Below, one piece after another: positions 12,027-21,550 of a stretch of 64,000 nucleotides of DNA. Position numbers and translations under genes: made by a program. The stretch spans positions 1,364,001 through 1,428,000 of the forward strand of contig OX359246.1 in assembly GCA_947179485.1 (NCBI GenBank), in the 5' to 3' direction. Each line of letters starts with the position of its first letter. Position 1 is the stretch's first letter. The stretch comes from Allacma fusca. Taxonomy: Eukaryota > Arthropoda > Collembola > Symphypleona > Sminthuridae. Under the pieces are notes generated by a model. The model saw nothing but the letters and a program-made list of their open reading frames with translations, was not told where the DNA came from and did no database searches.

Positions 12027-12581
12027 TGTAACCTAGTACTATGCAAGATGTATATTTTATAATACTTTCGCTCACCTAATACTCGGTTACCGGAAGATGA
12101 TCACTTCAAAGGTCAGGCCAACAGGGATGCTCACTATTGCCAATTGTATTAAATAGCCGGGATGATCGCCAAAAATAAAGATTGTACGGATACAACTTCA
12201 CAGTTCCAAACTCAAGATGATTCTGATTTATTGCTTCTGGAGTTTCTCTTTTTATACTAATTTTTATCATTGGTTTTAAATATATTTAAATAATTATAAT
12301 TATAGTGGGTTTTTTAACAAAGGAAATATTTCCAGTAAAACAAGGGGTCGGTCATCGACTCATTGTTTTACATTAAAAGTTTTATTAAAATTAATCATTT
12401 GAGGTAGTGATCCTATTGTTTACAATAGGAGTGTCTTCATTTGGGTTTTCTCCTTCTCCAGTACAGTTATCTAAGTGGGGCACAGAAGGGGGTAATTAAG
12501 GGCCTTTGTGCTGGAATGTGTTTAGAGCCTTGATTTGGTTGGCATACGTTAAAGCATGCAGATGACCGACGCTTGGTTACA
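12027..12581 (-). repeat. 3' LTR of the Ty3/gypsy element
   Basis: 555 bp with TG...CA ends and 6-bp terminal inverted repeat TGTAAC/GTTACA. I see no difference from the 5' LTR. A polyadenylation signal AATAAA lies on the minus strand at 12232-12227. The last 38 codons of pol, including the stop at 12467, are inside this LTR. Confidence 0.95.
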
Positions 12582-15500
12582 ACATCCCCCGGTGGAAAAA
12601 GGACGCTTGTAACAACTTGTCGGTGGTATGGTCTTGTCTGTCTGTAAGATACGCCCCGATTAGGGCGTAAGTTGCGCTTATTTGGCGTAACCATGTCGGT
12701 TATCTGTTCAGTCGGTGGCCGATTTAGTTGAGGTGGACGAGATGATATCAGCTTAAGATTACATATATGTTGACGTCCATGATGTTGTTCGTCAGGGTGG
12801 CTAACCAATTCGTAAATATTACGACTTAATTCTTTTATAACACGATACGGTGTGGACCACAACGGGGCTAATTTACTCATGAATTTCTGGTCTGCAGATG
12901 AAATATGATGTAATCGAACCAAAACTAAGTCACCAGGTTGAAGTTTAATTTCTCTATGTTGTGAATTAAAATAAGTAGCTTGCTTTCGTTGGGCACCTTC
13001 TATTGATTGTTTGGCCCGATCCATGACTTGTTGCTGAATCAGAGCTTGCTGTCGTATATATACTTCTGGTCGGATGTCTTCTGGTGTGTCAGACATCGAA
13101 ATCACTTTGTCTAATGGTATGAGGAGCTTGCGACCAAGAAATAGTTCAGCAGGAGATACGCCTGTTGTGTCATTTGGTGTCGAACGTATGGCGAAACATA
13201 GGTCGTCGATGAAATCATCCCATCTAGAGTGGGTTGACTCGATGAAAGATCGTATCATTGTTTCTAGAACTTGGTTGTATCTTTCGGTCATATTTCCAGA
13301 AGGGAAATACGGAGGTGTGAGCATATGATGAATCTTCCATTTAGAGCAGTATTCTTCAAAAATCTTAGATGTGAAACATGATCCGTTGTCCGTTAAAATT
13401 GTAGATGGCCAATTAAATCGAGTAAACGTTTTATGTAGATGGTTAAGAATTTCCTTAGTGGTTCCTCGTCGCATTGGAAACGCTTCAATCCATTTGGAAA
13501 ATTTGTCGACTAAGACAAGTATAACTGTATTGCCTTTAGAGGATTTGACTAATGGTCCGATAAGATCTAAAGTTATAGTATGCCATGTCGGTTTAAGTTG
13601 GGCTGGTTCCATTTGGCCTGGTGGTCGTCGTCTTATAGGTTTCTGTTGTTGACAAATTTCACACGATCGGACATATGTTGAAACATCAGAGTGATAACCG
13701 GGCCACCAGAAACGATCACTAATTGTACGGAATAATTTGTCCTGCCCTAGATGACCAGCGTGAGGTTGATCATGGAGTTCGTGGAGAGCAAACGGGCGTA
13801 AACACAAGGGTAAATAAATTCGCCAAGTGCTAATGTCGGATTCATGAGATGTATCACGATAAATGATACCCTGCATCACTTTATATGGTTGATTTAATGC
13901 GTTTGATTTTCGAAAAATGGTTTGAATTTCTCCATCCTTTTGTTGTTCAGCGCGAATACGGTCCAGAGTAAGGTTGTCTACATTAGTGGAGTTTGTATAT
14001 GGTAGAAATGAATCCAAGTCATCAATATCATCGCCAAGTATATCTGCGCAAGGGCTGCGGCTAAGGGTATCAGGGACTATGTTTTCTTTTCCAGAAATAT
14101 GTTGAATTTGAAAATGATATTCTTGAAGGCGGAGTGCCCATCTGGCTAGTTTCTTGTTGTGATCAGTAAGTTTGTACATCCAAGTGAGGGCTTTGTTATC
14201 TGTCAAAAGTATAAATTCGCGGCCGTCAAGATATTCCCGGAATTTGTGTGTAGCAAATAAAAGAGCAAGAAGTTCTCGTTGCATGGCATCAAGATTTCTT
14301 TGGCTAGGATTAAAAGTCACACTGGCAAATGCAATAACATGGCGTTTATTATTATATTCTTGATATAATATTGCACCAGCTCCAATGAGAGAGGCATCAG
14401 TAGCAAGGATGAAAGGTTTACTGAAGTCGGGGTAGCTAAGTAATTTTCCACTAAGAAGAGTTTGCTTTAATTCTTCGAAGGCGGATTGTTCTTTGTTCGT
14501 CCATTTCCATGTGGTTGATTTTCTAGTTAAGTTGATGAGAGGATCGGCGATCGTGCTAAAATTTGGTATGAATTCTCGTAGCCAGCTGCACAATCCAACA
14601 AATCTACGGATAGCGTTGATATCTTTTGGTACTGGAAAATCGTGGATTGCTTTCAATTTGTCAGGGTTCATTTGTACGCCTTCCGAGTTTAAACGATAGC
14701 CAAGATAAATTAGTTCTTGCTTTCCAAACTCACATTTGTCTCGAGAGCATGTTAGTTTGGCTCTGCGTAGACGTTGACAAACTTGTCTTATGTGTGATAT
14801 GTGTTCAGCAAGTGTGTCAGAATAGATAATAATATCATCTTGGTAAGCGTCACAAAATTTCTCCAATATACCATTTAAGACTTTAACAATCAGTTTTTGA
14901 CAAACTGCTGCTCCATTCTTGACACCAAAAGGAGTTACATTGAATACATAGAATTTATTTCCTACTTGAAAACCTGTGTATTTTTTACTGTCAGGATGTA
15001 GTGGTACTTGATGGTAAAACTTCTTCAAATCAATTTTAGAGATATACTTTTTGGGTCCTATACGATTAATTATTTGACGGATTGTTGGCATATAAAATGA
15101 CACGGTACGAGTTTTGGAATTTAAGTATCGGAAATCGAGTACTGGTCGGAACGTCTGATTACTGCCTGGCTTGGGAACCAGGAAGCATGGACTAGCCCAG
15201 TCACTATCAGCTTCTTCAATGAGACCATCAGCTAAATATTTTGCAATCTCATCTTCTAGGATCTTTTGTTTAAAGGGTGTGGTACGATACGGTTTTTGTT
15301 TTCGGGGTATTTCGTCAGTTAATTCGATTTTATATTCCATTAAGTCAGTTCGCCCGATTCGTTCGGTAAAGACATCTGGAAATTCTTGAAGTACTGATTC
15401 AATTTGATCTAATCCGACTGGGTCAATAGAATCAAAAGCATTGACATGAGGACTTATTAATTTTTGGGGAGGGTCTGAAAAATATTGGAGCCATCCTTTG

Positions 15501-16090
15501 ATCTTTTTAAAGAAATCATCTCCAAGAAGCATGTCATTAGACAGATGCTCGAAAACAAAAAATGTTTGGGGAACTATGTGTGAAGGTGATAGTCTTAAGT
15601 CTAATGTAACTATAGCATATGGACGAAAACGTGCTCCAGATGCTGTAATAAAATCTGGACCAGTGTAACTTCTAAGAGGAAGGTCGCCTCCTAATTTATT
15701 AACTAAGTGTTTAGTAATTTCAGAAAATTTTGAACCTGAGTCTAATAATCCATGAACAGGTTCAGAGCCAATATTCAATAATAAATGAGGTAGTCCTCGG
15801 AACTTAGTAACGGGAAAGTATCTGTTATGTACCTTTGAAAAGAATTTTACATATTCATGTAGTCGTAATCCATTGGAGGGTAATCCTGATCCTCTTCGTA
15901 ATATTCCTCGTTCTGGAAGTCGTCCATCATTTGTTGAGGATACTCCTGGTGGCGATCGGATTCGGTCGATGGAGCGATATGATGCGACTGTCGATATTGA
16001 TGGGCTGGAGGACCAGCCCGCTGTCCGTTTCCCGAATACTGATGTCGATACATAGGTTGACGTTGTTGATACTGCTGTCGTGGCTGCCAC
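12467..16090 (-). CDS. pol: Pol polyprotein: protease, reverse transcriptase, RNase H, integrase
   Basis: Open frame of 1207 codons. It lies in the -1 frame relative to gag and is probably made as a Gag-Pol fusion from the slippery site at 16033-16027, so its first 20 or so codons may not be used. Visible in order: retropepsin active site LLDSGS; RT with DFRYLNSKT, KIDLKKFYHQV and catalytic YQDD (Gln where most gypsy elements have Val or Leu); RNase H with TDAS, RELLAL and LLTDNKAL; integrase zinc finger HX..H...CEIC; DDE core at TLDLIGP, ILTDNGS and TERYNQ; and a GPY/F-like tail (LAPLWSTPYRVIKEL). No chromodomain and no env-like ORF are seen downstream. The stop is inside the 3' LTR. Confidence 0.95.
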   Translation of the reverse strand: MAATTAVSTTSTYVSTSVFGKRTAGWSSSPSISTVASYRSIDRIRSPPGVSSTNDGRLPERGILRRGSGLPSNGLRLHEYVKFFSKVHNRYFPVTKFRGLPHLLLNIGSEPVHGLLDSGSKFSEITKHLVNKLGGDLPLRSYTGPDFITASGARFRPYAIVTLDLRLSPSHIVPQTFFVFEHLSNDMLLGDDFFKKIKGWLQYFSDPPQKLISPHVNAFDSIDPVGLDQIESVLQEFPDVFTERIGRTDLMEYKIELTDEIPRKQKPYRTTPFKQKILEDEIAKYLADGLIEEADSDWASPCFLVPKPGSNQTFRPVLDFRYLNSKTRTVSFYMPTIRQIINRIGPKKYISKIDLKKFYHQVPLHPDSKKYTGFQVGNKFYVFNVTPFGVKNGAAVCQKLIVKVLNGILEKFCDAYQDDIIIYSDTLAEHISHIRQVCQRLRRAKLTCSRDKCEFGKQELIYLGYRLNSEGVQMNPDKLKAIHDFPVPKDINAIRRFVGLCSWLREFIPNFSTIADPLINLTRKSTTWKWTNKEQSAFEELKQTLLSGKLLSYPDFSKPFILATDASLIGAGAILYQEYNNKRHVIAFASVTFNPSQRNLDAMQRELLALLFATHKFREYLDGREFILLTDNKALTWMYKLTDHNKKLARWALRLQEYHFQIQHISGKENIVPDTLSRSPCADILGDDIDDLDSFLPYTNSTNVDNLTLDRIRAEQQKDGEIQTIFRKSNALNQPYKVMQGIIYRDTSHESDISTWRIYLPLCLRPFALHELHDQPHAGHLGQDKLFRTISDRFWWPGYHSDVSTYVRSCEICQQQKPIRRRPPGQMEPAQLKPTWHTITLDLIGPLVKSSKGNTVILVLVDKFSKWIEAFPMRRGTTKEILNHLHKTFTRFNWPSTILTDNGSCFTSKIFEEYCSKWKIHHMLTPPYFPSGNMTERYNQVLETMIRSFIESTHSRWDDFIDDLCFAIRSTPNDTTGVSPAELFLGRKLLIPLDKVISMSDTPEDIRPEVYIRQQALIQQQVMDRAKQSIEGAQRKQATYFNSQHREIKLQPGDLVLVRLHHISSADQKFMSKLAPLWSTPYRVIKELSRNIYELVSHPDEQHHGRQHICNLKLISSRPPQLNRPPTEQITDMVTPNKRNLRPNRGVSYRQTRPYHRQVVTSVLFPPGDVVTKRRSSACFNVCQPNQGSKHIPAQRPLITPFCAPLR
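12582..12600 (-). other. Polypurine tract of the LTR element
   Basis: On the element strand the bases directly before the 3' LTR read CACCGGGGGATGT, a short purine-rich run in the position where plus-strand DNA synthesis is primed. It overlaps pol codons for PPGD. Confidence 0.6.
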
Positions 16091-17139
16091 TGCTGTGAAT
16101 GTCGTGGATATCCGTAATTTGGAGGCGGACGTACGTATCCATGATTGTACATTGGAGGATAATATTGGTACTGGTTTGGAGGTCGGTACCCATTATTGGT
16201 AGGTTGAACATTCTGTACCTTAGTTCTCGGTTCTCCGGCTTGACGTTTAGGACATTCCTTGGCAAAGTGATTTGGTTCACGGCAGTGATGACAAAAATAC
16301 GTCCCTTTCGGTCGTTTTTGCGTTCCTGGAGATTCAACTTTCTGAATTGTGGGCTCGGTGTCGCTGTCATCAGACTGGATCTCGGTGTTACATATAGCAG
16401 TTGATGTTGCTGCTTTAATATAAGGATGAGACATTGGAAGGTCTTTGCGTATGCGGCGTTCAATTTCAATTAACGCCTTCATGTTTAAACCTACATCTTG
16501 AGTTGCTCGTAGATGAATGCGAATTGCAGGATCAGAATTCTCAATTACACGTAGGACACGTGTTGCTTCATCTTTCTTCGATCTAAATCCGTTGAACATT
16601 TCGTAAACCTGCCAAGCATATTCTGCGAAATCTTCTTGAGGCTTTTGTTTTCGTTCAACAATTTTGATCAATCGTTCATCGTCAGTGATGGCTCCACCAA
16701 AATTGTCGATGAATTCAGTCTTGAATACAGTCCAAGTTTGAAAGGTCTTCTTGTGATTTGCTTCAAACCACGATTGAGCGGGTCCTTTAAGAGTGAATGT
16801 AACATTATTTAACCATGTGGCTTCTTTGATGTTGATATTCTTGAAATATTGGGTCAACTTTTGCAAGAATAATTGAGGATCTTCATCATGTTTGCCAGAA
16901 AATTGTGGTGGTTGAGGTTTCAACCAGTGGCTCAAATTTGCAGATCCAGGGTTGACTTTAAGTAGCTGAGTTTCAACCACAGCTAAACTCTGGGTTAGAG
17001 TGTCAATTTCAGCTTTTTGACACGTGATTAAATCTTCTTTATCCGTAATTTCCTTCTTAAGTGTTGTTTCCAAATCAGCTAATTTGTTTTGAAAAGCCTT
17101 TTCGATTTTGTCCAAATCGGCCTTTGTGATGGTCGTCAT
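15847..17139 (-). CDS. gag: Gag polyprotein with CCHC zinc knuckle
   Basis: 430 aa from ATG 17139. Residues 5-60 form a predicted coiled coil rich in Lys, Glu and Asp. A Ty3-type capsid region follows (LSHWLKPQPPQF, GPAQSWF, FKTEFIDNFGG, FAEYAWQVYEMF). One zinc knuckle CHHCREPNHFAKEC has the standard CX2CX4HX4C spacing. The C terminus is rich in Gln, Tyr, Pro and Arg. The last 244 nt overlap pol in a different frame, with a -1 frameshift signal at 16033-16002. It forms the particle and packages RNA. Confidence 0.93.
   Translation of the reverse strand: MTTITKADLDKIEKAFQNKLADLETTLKKEITDKEDLITCQKAEIDTLTQSLAVVETQLLKVNPGSANLSHWLKPQPPQFSGKHDEDPQLFLQKLTQYFKNINIKEATWLNNVTFTLKGPAQSWFEANHKKTFQTWTVFKTEFIDNFGGAITDDERLIKIVERKQKPQEDFAEYAWQVYEMFNGFRSKKDEATRVLRVIENSDPAIRIHLRATQDVGLNMKALIEIERRIRKDLPMSHPYIKAATSTAICNTEIQSDDSDTEPTIQKVESPGTQKRPKGTYFCHHCREPNHFAKECPKRQAGEPRTKVQNVQPTNNGYRPPNQYQYYPPMYNHGYVRPPPNYGYPRHSQQWQPRQQYQQRQPMYRHQYSGNGQRAGPPAHQYRQSHHIAPSTESDRHQEYPQQMMDDFQNEEYYEEDQDYPPMDYDYMNM
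16002..16033 (-). promoter_or_regulatory. Programmed -1 ribosomal frameshift signal (gag to pol)
   Basis: On the element strand the heptamer GGGAAAC (16033-16027) lies in gag frame as G GGA AAC, the canonical X XXY YYZ form. After a 7-nt spacer comes a perfect 7-bp stem GGGCTGG / CCAGCCC with loop TCCT (16019-16002). A -1 slip there enters the pol frame and reads GKRTAGW, exactly as found in the pol ORF. Heptamer, spacer and stem all match known signals. Confidence 0.85.
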
Positions 17140-17902
17140 TGTAGGGCAGTTGGATGTCTCAAAAATCGATGGAGAGCGCGTGCAGGATCAGCACGGAGAT
17201 GATCAAAACCTAATTTTGATTTTCATTAATAATATTATATTTAACTAATTTGGGAACTTAAGTTGTGGACTAGGCCTGCTTCTTGAGGCATGACTAGATA
17301 TTTGTGGTCATTTTGGGGGTATACCCTACTATAGAATCTTAACTTAATCGTATGAAAGCACCTTGTAATATTTGGATGGCCCCTGCCATAAGAGCCTATG
17401 TTAAAATTTTATTTTTCGAAATTTTGAAAATTTTTATGGCCTGGGACACTATGTATATGTCTTATACATGGGCTATGACCTGCTTGCTCCGTAAGGCCCA
17501 AGCACTTTTTATGACCTTTGGCACTGGTCCCATGTTTCTACGATGCCCGGTTCTCGATTCGGGGCCATTTTGTCACGGGTGGGTAAAATTCCGATTTTCG
17601 GATTATAGCTTTTTAATGTCATATATGGACACCTATGACTTGTGGTACCTTTTATTTAATGTAGCTAACAATGCAACCATTGTTATGGACCTATTACTGC
17701 TTAAACATGGGCATCTATCTTATAAAAAAAATAATTAATAATAATTTATATGAGGTGAGTAATACTTCTAATTTAGGTTCTGACTGGAAATAATTAATTA
17801 ATCTAATTGACCAAACTAATATAATTGTACCAGGATTTTTGTTGACATTTATTACACATTAACATCAATCATTTACTAACAAAAAATCAACCATTTTGAT
17901 TA
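17140..17902. other. Spacer between extra ORF and gag in the LTR element
   Basis: About 760 bp without a sense-strand ORF. It probably serves as the gag leader (packaging or splice signals). An antisense open frame of 128 codons occupies 17352-17738 on the plus strand. It has some hydrophobic stretches but no recognisable domain, and I do not call it a gene. Confidence 0.5.
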
Positions 17903-18655
17903 TTATGGGAAATATGGTGGGGGTGGAGGTGGGAAATTCATTTGATGATTTGGTGGAGAAATCGGTGTTGGAGGAAGAGATCGAAGTCGAATAAATTCAT
18001 TGAGGAATATGGCTACAAATTGATGCCATTGCAGATCCATCGCATGATTCATTGTTGGTAACAGGGAAAAATACCAGGTCTCTGCAAATTGATGGAGATA
18101 GGGGTGCGTGGAAATGGTCCAAAGATGATTGGGGATATTTCTCCAACGAAAATGATCCACCAATCTGGCTATAAACTCCTCTGCTCGGTGCAGACATAAA
18201 TCGCAGCTCCCGCAGAATGGTGCTGGATCTTGATGATGAGGTGGTTGAACCTCCTCCGATTCTTCAAACCAAGGACTGGGAGATCTATCCGTTATAAAGG
18301 ATCGATCTGGTTCGGAGTAATGCCAGGATCGGATCGAGAAGGTACTCAATGTTTCCGATGTGGGCGATGGAGGACGTCCTTCGTGGGACAACTGTATTAT
18401 CCCTGGTGGATCAGAAGTACTACGGTTGTAGTGGATCCCTCGAGAAAATCCCAGTTCGTCAATCAGTGGGGGTTCAGGGGAGTAAGTGGGTGGTGGGGTT
18501 CCTGGTCGTGGTGGGGTTGATTGTAGAAAGTAGTATTGGTCGGGGTTGTCAGGAAGTGGTTGATTAATGTTACCATTCTGGACCCTTTCGAAAACTATTT
18601 CTACCGATGATGACCTTACTAACCGATGCTGGATGCTTCTATTAAGTGGGGGCAT
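17903..18655 (-). CDS. Extra proline-rich ORF upstream of gag, PPxY motifs
   Basis: 250 aa, ATG at 18655, between the primer site and gag, where most Ty3/gypsy elements have no gene. Low-complexity proline-rich ends surround a middle with CGSCDLC and an aromatic-rich block (LVDHFRWRNIP, QFAETWYFSLLP, WHQFVAIFLNEF). Two PPxY motifs are present: PPTY near residue 55 and PPPY at the extreme C terminus. PPxY motifs recruit Nedd4-type ubiquitin ligases and act as late domains in retroviral Gag proteins, so a role in particle release or Gag assembly is possible. This is inference. The frame is long and undamaged, which argues for function. No homologue is recognised. Confidence 0.65.
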   Translation of the reverse strand: MPPLNRSIQHRLVRSSSVEIVFERVQNGNINQPLPDNPDQYYFLQSTPPRPGTPPPTYSPEPPLIDELGFSRGIHYNRSTSDPPGIIQLSHEGRPPSPTSETLSTFSIRSWHYSEPDRSFITDRSPSPWFEESEEVQPPHHQDPAPFCGSCDLCLHRAEEFIARLVDHFRWRNIPNHLWTISTHPYLHQFAETWYFSLLPTMNHAMDLQWHQFVAIFLNEFIRLRSLPPTPISPPNHQMNFPPPPPPYFP

Positions 18656-18807
18656 GGTTAGTAACTGTAATCAACAAAACACAACACAATATTATCATGA
18701 AATGTTCGCATGAAAATTGAGTGCGTTTGTTGTCTACTTTTAAATAATTACTTTGAAAGAGCGTCAAAGTTTCAAAATTTTGAAAAAAATTAAAGGGGAG
18801 GGTAAAA

Positions 18808-18821
18808 CTAGTTGGGCGCCA
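18808..18821 (-). other. Primer binding site of the LTR element
   Basis: Two bases inside the 5' LTR the element strand reads TGGCGCCCAACTAG. The TGGCGCCC start is typical of tRNA primer sites in LTR elements. I do not assign the tRNA. A similar site next to a similar LTR end is found near 31542-31558. Confidence 0.8.
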
Positions 18822-18823
18822 TT

Positions 18824-19378
18824 TGTAACCTAGTACTATGCAAGATGTATATTTTATAATACTTTCGCTCACCTAATACTCGGTTACCGGAAGATGATCA
18901 CTTCAAAGGTCAGGCCAACAGGGATGCTCACTATTGCCAATTGTATTAAATAGCCGGGATGATCGCCAAAAATAAAGATTGTACGGATACAACTTCACAG
19001 TTCCAAACTCAAGATGATTCTGATTTATTGCTTCTGGAGTTTCTCTTTTTATACTAATTTTTATCATTGGTTTTAAATATATTTAAATAATTATAATTAT
19101 AGTGGGTTTTTTAACAAAGGAAATATTTCCAGTAAAACAAGGGGTCGGTCATCGACTCATTGTTTTACATTAAAAGTTTTATTAAAATTAATCATTTGAG
19201 GTAGTGATCCTATTGTTTACAATAGGAGTGTCTTCATTTGGGTTTTCTCCTTCTCCAGTACAGTTATCTAAGTGGGGCACAGAAGGGGGTAATTAAGGGC
19301 CTTTGTGCTGGAATGTGTTTAGAGCCTTGATTTGGTTGGCATACGTTAAAGCATGCAGATGACCGACGCTTGGTTACA
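18824..19378 (-). repeat. 5' LTR of the Ty3/gypsy element
   Basis: 555 bp, read as identical to the 3' LTR over its whole length. It should hold the element promoter, firing to the left. Its right end also contains, on the plus strand, an ATG at 19353 that is in frame with receptor B downstream. Confidence 0.95.
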
Positions 19379-20285
19379 CCTTTCGGATTACAGTAAGACG
19401 GGACCAGTAATGCATGAAACGATCTTCTGGATTTTAAATGCTACGATTTTTATAACCGGGCTGATCGGCAACGTTGTGGTTTTGGGTTATTTGCACAAGA
19501 AAGTAACAAAATGGACTGGTGTCAATTTCTTCCTTGCAAATCTTGCGGGAGCAAACACACTCTACTCATTGACAATTCCAATTTACTTGGCCTTTCAGTT
19601 CCCGGATCAAAGTTCAACATTCGAGTGGATAAAAAATAAGGGATTTTGTCATTTCTTAATTTATGCTGATACAATTTTCGGGGACGTCACAGTTCTGACG
19701 CTTTTGTGCCTGGCCATCGAACGATGTTTATCACTGCGGCGTCCAGCGACATCTATCAAGACTAGCACCAGTTGTTTGGTTATTCTATTAATTTGGATTT
19801 TGACGCTCATTGTTTGTGTGCCGGACCTTATTTTTACGGAATATGAGGATAACGGGGACGAGAACGACCCAAACAAAATTTGCTATACATTTTGGTCTCA
19901 TTGGGAATTTATACCAGTAGTTCACCAGTCGTTTCAAGTACTAGCGCTACTCGTGGTCGGAATGCTTTGCTACTGGTTTTTTTTCGCTTTGAATTGCCAG
20001 GAAGAGCGACCTGAAATATCGTTGCAATCCACACGGGAGTCCAAAACAGGTCGAAAACTTACGCAGCTGACTTGCTGCGTTGGCCCAATATTTGCAATGT
20101 GCAATAGTCCGTTCAAAATTCTGTTGATTTTGTTTTCACTAAATTATGACCTTTTTTTCGATTATAAAGACTTGTCCTTGACCTTCGTTTCCGCCGCGAC
20201 TTGGTTAAATTGTTCAATTCTAGTTTTACCATTACTTTACCTCTGCAAACAACCTTATCAAAGGGAACTCAACCGACCGGTCTAA
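19353..20285 (+). CDS. Rhodopsin-like 7TM receptor, copy B, with LTR-derived 5' end
   Basis: 310 aa if translated from the LTR ATG at 19353, or 291 aa from ATG 19410. The usual start shared by paralogues (Met-Thr-Gly-Pro) is here Lys-Thr-Gly-Pro (ATG to AAG at 19394-19396), so the native start is lost. The LTR supplies an in-frame replacement that adds about nine residues (MQMTDAWLH). The body is intact: TM1 with GLIGN, NLAGAN in TM2, ERC after TM3, a Cys in loop 2, CNSP in TM6 and LPLLY in TM7. The C-terminal tail CKQPYQRELNRPV is complete. The 5' leader is now 7.3 kb away, so expression would depend on the LTR. It may be silent or re-regulated. Confidence 0.75.
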   Translation: MQMTDAWLHLSDYSKTGPVMHETIFWILNATIFITGLIGNVVVLGYLHKKVTKWTGVNFFLANLAGANTLYSLTIPIYLAFQFPDQSSTFEWIKNKGFCHFLIYADTIFGDVTVLTLLCLAIERCLSLRRPATSIKTSTSCLVILLIWILTLIVCVPDLIFTEYEDNGDENDPNKICYTFWSHWEFIPVVHQSFQVLALLVVGMLCYWFFFALNCQEERPEISLQSTRESKTGRKLTQLTCCVGPIFAMCNSPFKILLILFSLNYDLFFDYKDLSLTFVSAATWLNCSILVLPLLYLCKQPYQRELNRPV

Positions 20286-21160
20286 GCTGAAGGAGCAATT
20301 AGTTCAATATTGTAATCCTCTTTTGGAAGCCACGAGTGAAAATTCCAAAATGTGAATGCATAGTTCTCTGCTTGTTCGTTAATATGTTATAACTGCAAAA
20401 ATAATCACAGCCACTTCAATTTATTTTCATTGAGGTGGGGTATTATAATTTATCGTTCTCAAGACAGTAAATGTCTGTATAATATGTACATGTATATATC
20501 TAAATACTATAATTTGAAGATGAGGATGAGAGAGGGGCATTTTTAAATCTTCGCTCTCTCCTACGCGCGCTTTATAGGTTTGCGAGTACACGCTACCATA
20601 AAGGCTAAAGGGCTTAATGGTATACCAAAGCAAGGGTGGTGATATTGTCATGGGCTACATTTATAACAACTTAAAAAGCGACTGCTCATTTACATTATAG
20701 AGAAGACAGTTTCCTATTAGAGTATGGTTTGCAAAGTTTGCAAAGACAGTTAATAAATAAAAGGGACATTTTTTAAATGACAACTTATACTGCTAAACAA
20801 GGTGAAGAAATGGGAAAGGTGAAGGTATATACACAAGTAATTAAGTTTTTAATTCTTAAGTTCTGTAATTTGTGTGATTTTTAACTATTATTTAAAAAAA
20901 TGGAGTAAAAAAGGTCTTACTAAGGCTATTGGTTTTCTTCATGCTAGAATTTAACGATGAGAAGGCATATTTAAATCTTCACTCTCTATCTCCTAAACGC
21001 GGTTTATTGGTTCGCGAGTAAAATTAGCAAATTGTGTGTTTAGAAGTTATGTAATGCTAGATTATAATCATACAAAAATGTATTTCAGAAGCAAATGTCA
21101 TTATTTAAAAACTTATTCGATTTGAACGTTTTGTTATTTCTACAATACATATAATTTTAA
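20286..21160. other. 3' flank of receptor B and repeats
   Basis: Bases 20286-20480 match the 3' UTR of copies A and D. Three diverged copies of an 80-100-bp phrase (AAATCTTCGCTCTC followed by CGCG and a TTGCGA/TTCGCGAGTA stretch) lie near 20540, 20965 and 21280. They form a local repeat of unknown type. No gene was seen. Confidence 0.45.
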
Positions 21161-21167
21161 TTCTGGT

Positions 21168-21243
21168 GGATCAAGCCACCAGACGCGTCAGTGTTGCTAT
21201 TGGGAAATGGGGGTTAACCACTGACGCAGGCGTGGCTTGATCC
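21168..21243. repeat. Short hairpin MITE 1
   Basis: Imperfect palindrome. Arms 21168-21193 and 21219-21243 pair over about 23 bp (GGATCAAGCCAC / GTGGCTTGATCC plus GCGTCAGTG / CACTGACGC), with a 25-base loop. Its core CCACGCCTGCGTCAGTGG is nearly the same as in the hairpin at 21551-21638, so both are members of one tiny foldback family. Confidence 0.7.
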
Positions 21244-21550
21244 GCTATTTGATAACATATTTTTACAATGATGAAAATTAAATCTTCGCTCTCCCTCTTA
21301 AAGGCTCAAAGCTCCTACTGATTTGCGATTGAGATTACCAATTACCTTAAAGGCCAACTAACTGGCTTATTTGCGGTATACTATAATGTGAATGTATTTA
21401 CAATTTGCGTTTATGTATTTTCCTGTGAATTTAAGGGAGTTTTGTAACGTGTAACGTTACATTTTTATAAAAAATAAAATATATTCAAAATCATGAGGAA
21501 ATACCTAACGAGAGTTCAATTTAAAAAAAATTAAGCAAGAATTTTATTAT

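Larger units (their letters stand above)
12027..19378 (-). mobile_element. Complete Ty3/gypsy LTR retrotransposon
   Basis: 7352 bp, transcribed on the minus strand. Two 555-bp LTRs begin TGTAAC and end GTTACA and read as identical. The target duplication is CCTT (12023-12026 and 19379-19382). Element order: 5' LTR 19378-18824, primer site, an extra ORF (18655-17903), gag (17139-15847), pol (16090-12467, protease-RT-RNase H-integrase), polypurine tract, 3' LTR 12581-12027. All ORFs are open, so it is probably a young and possibly autonomous copy. It lies between the leader and coding region of receptor B. Confidence 0.95.

Noticed and set aside
15835..16469. Several overlapping open frames around the gag-pol overlap
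   Set aside because: They are shadows of gag and pol in other frames or on the opposite strand.
17352..17738. 128-codon plus-strand open frame inside the LTR element
   Set aside because: It is antisense to the element, has no recognised domain and lies in the non-coding spacer before gag. Chance is the simplest explanation.
12028..19377. Alternative LTR borders GTAACC...GGTTAC with a 6-bp duplication ACCTTT
   Set aside because: Shifting by one base gives the canonical TG...CA ends, a 4-bp target duplication and a primer site two bases inside, the normal Ty3/gypsy arrangement.
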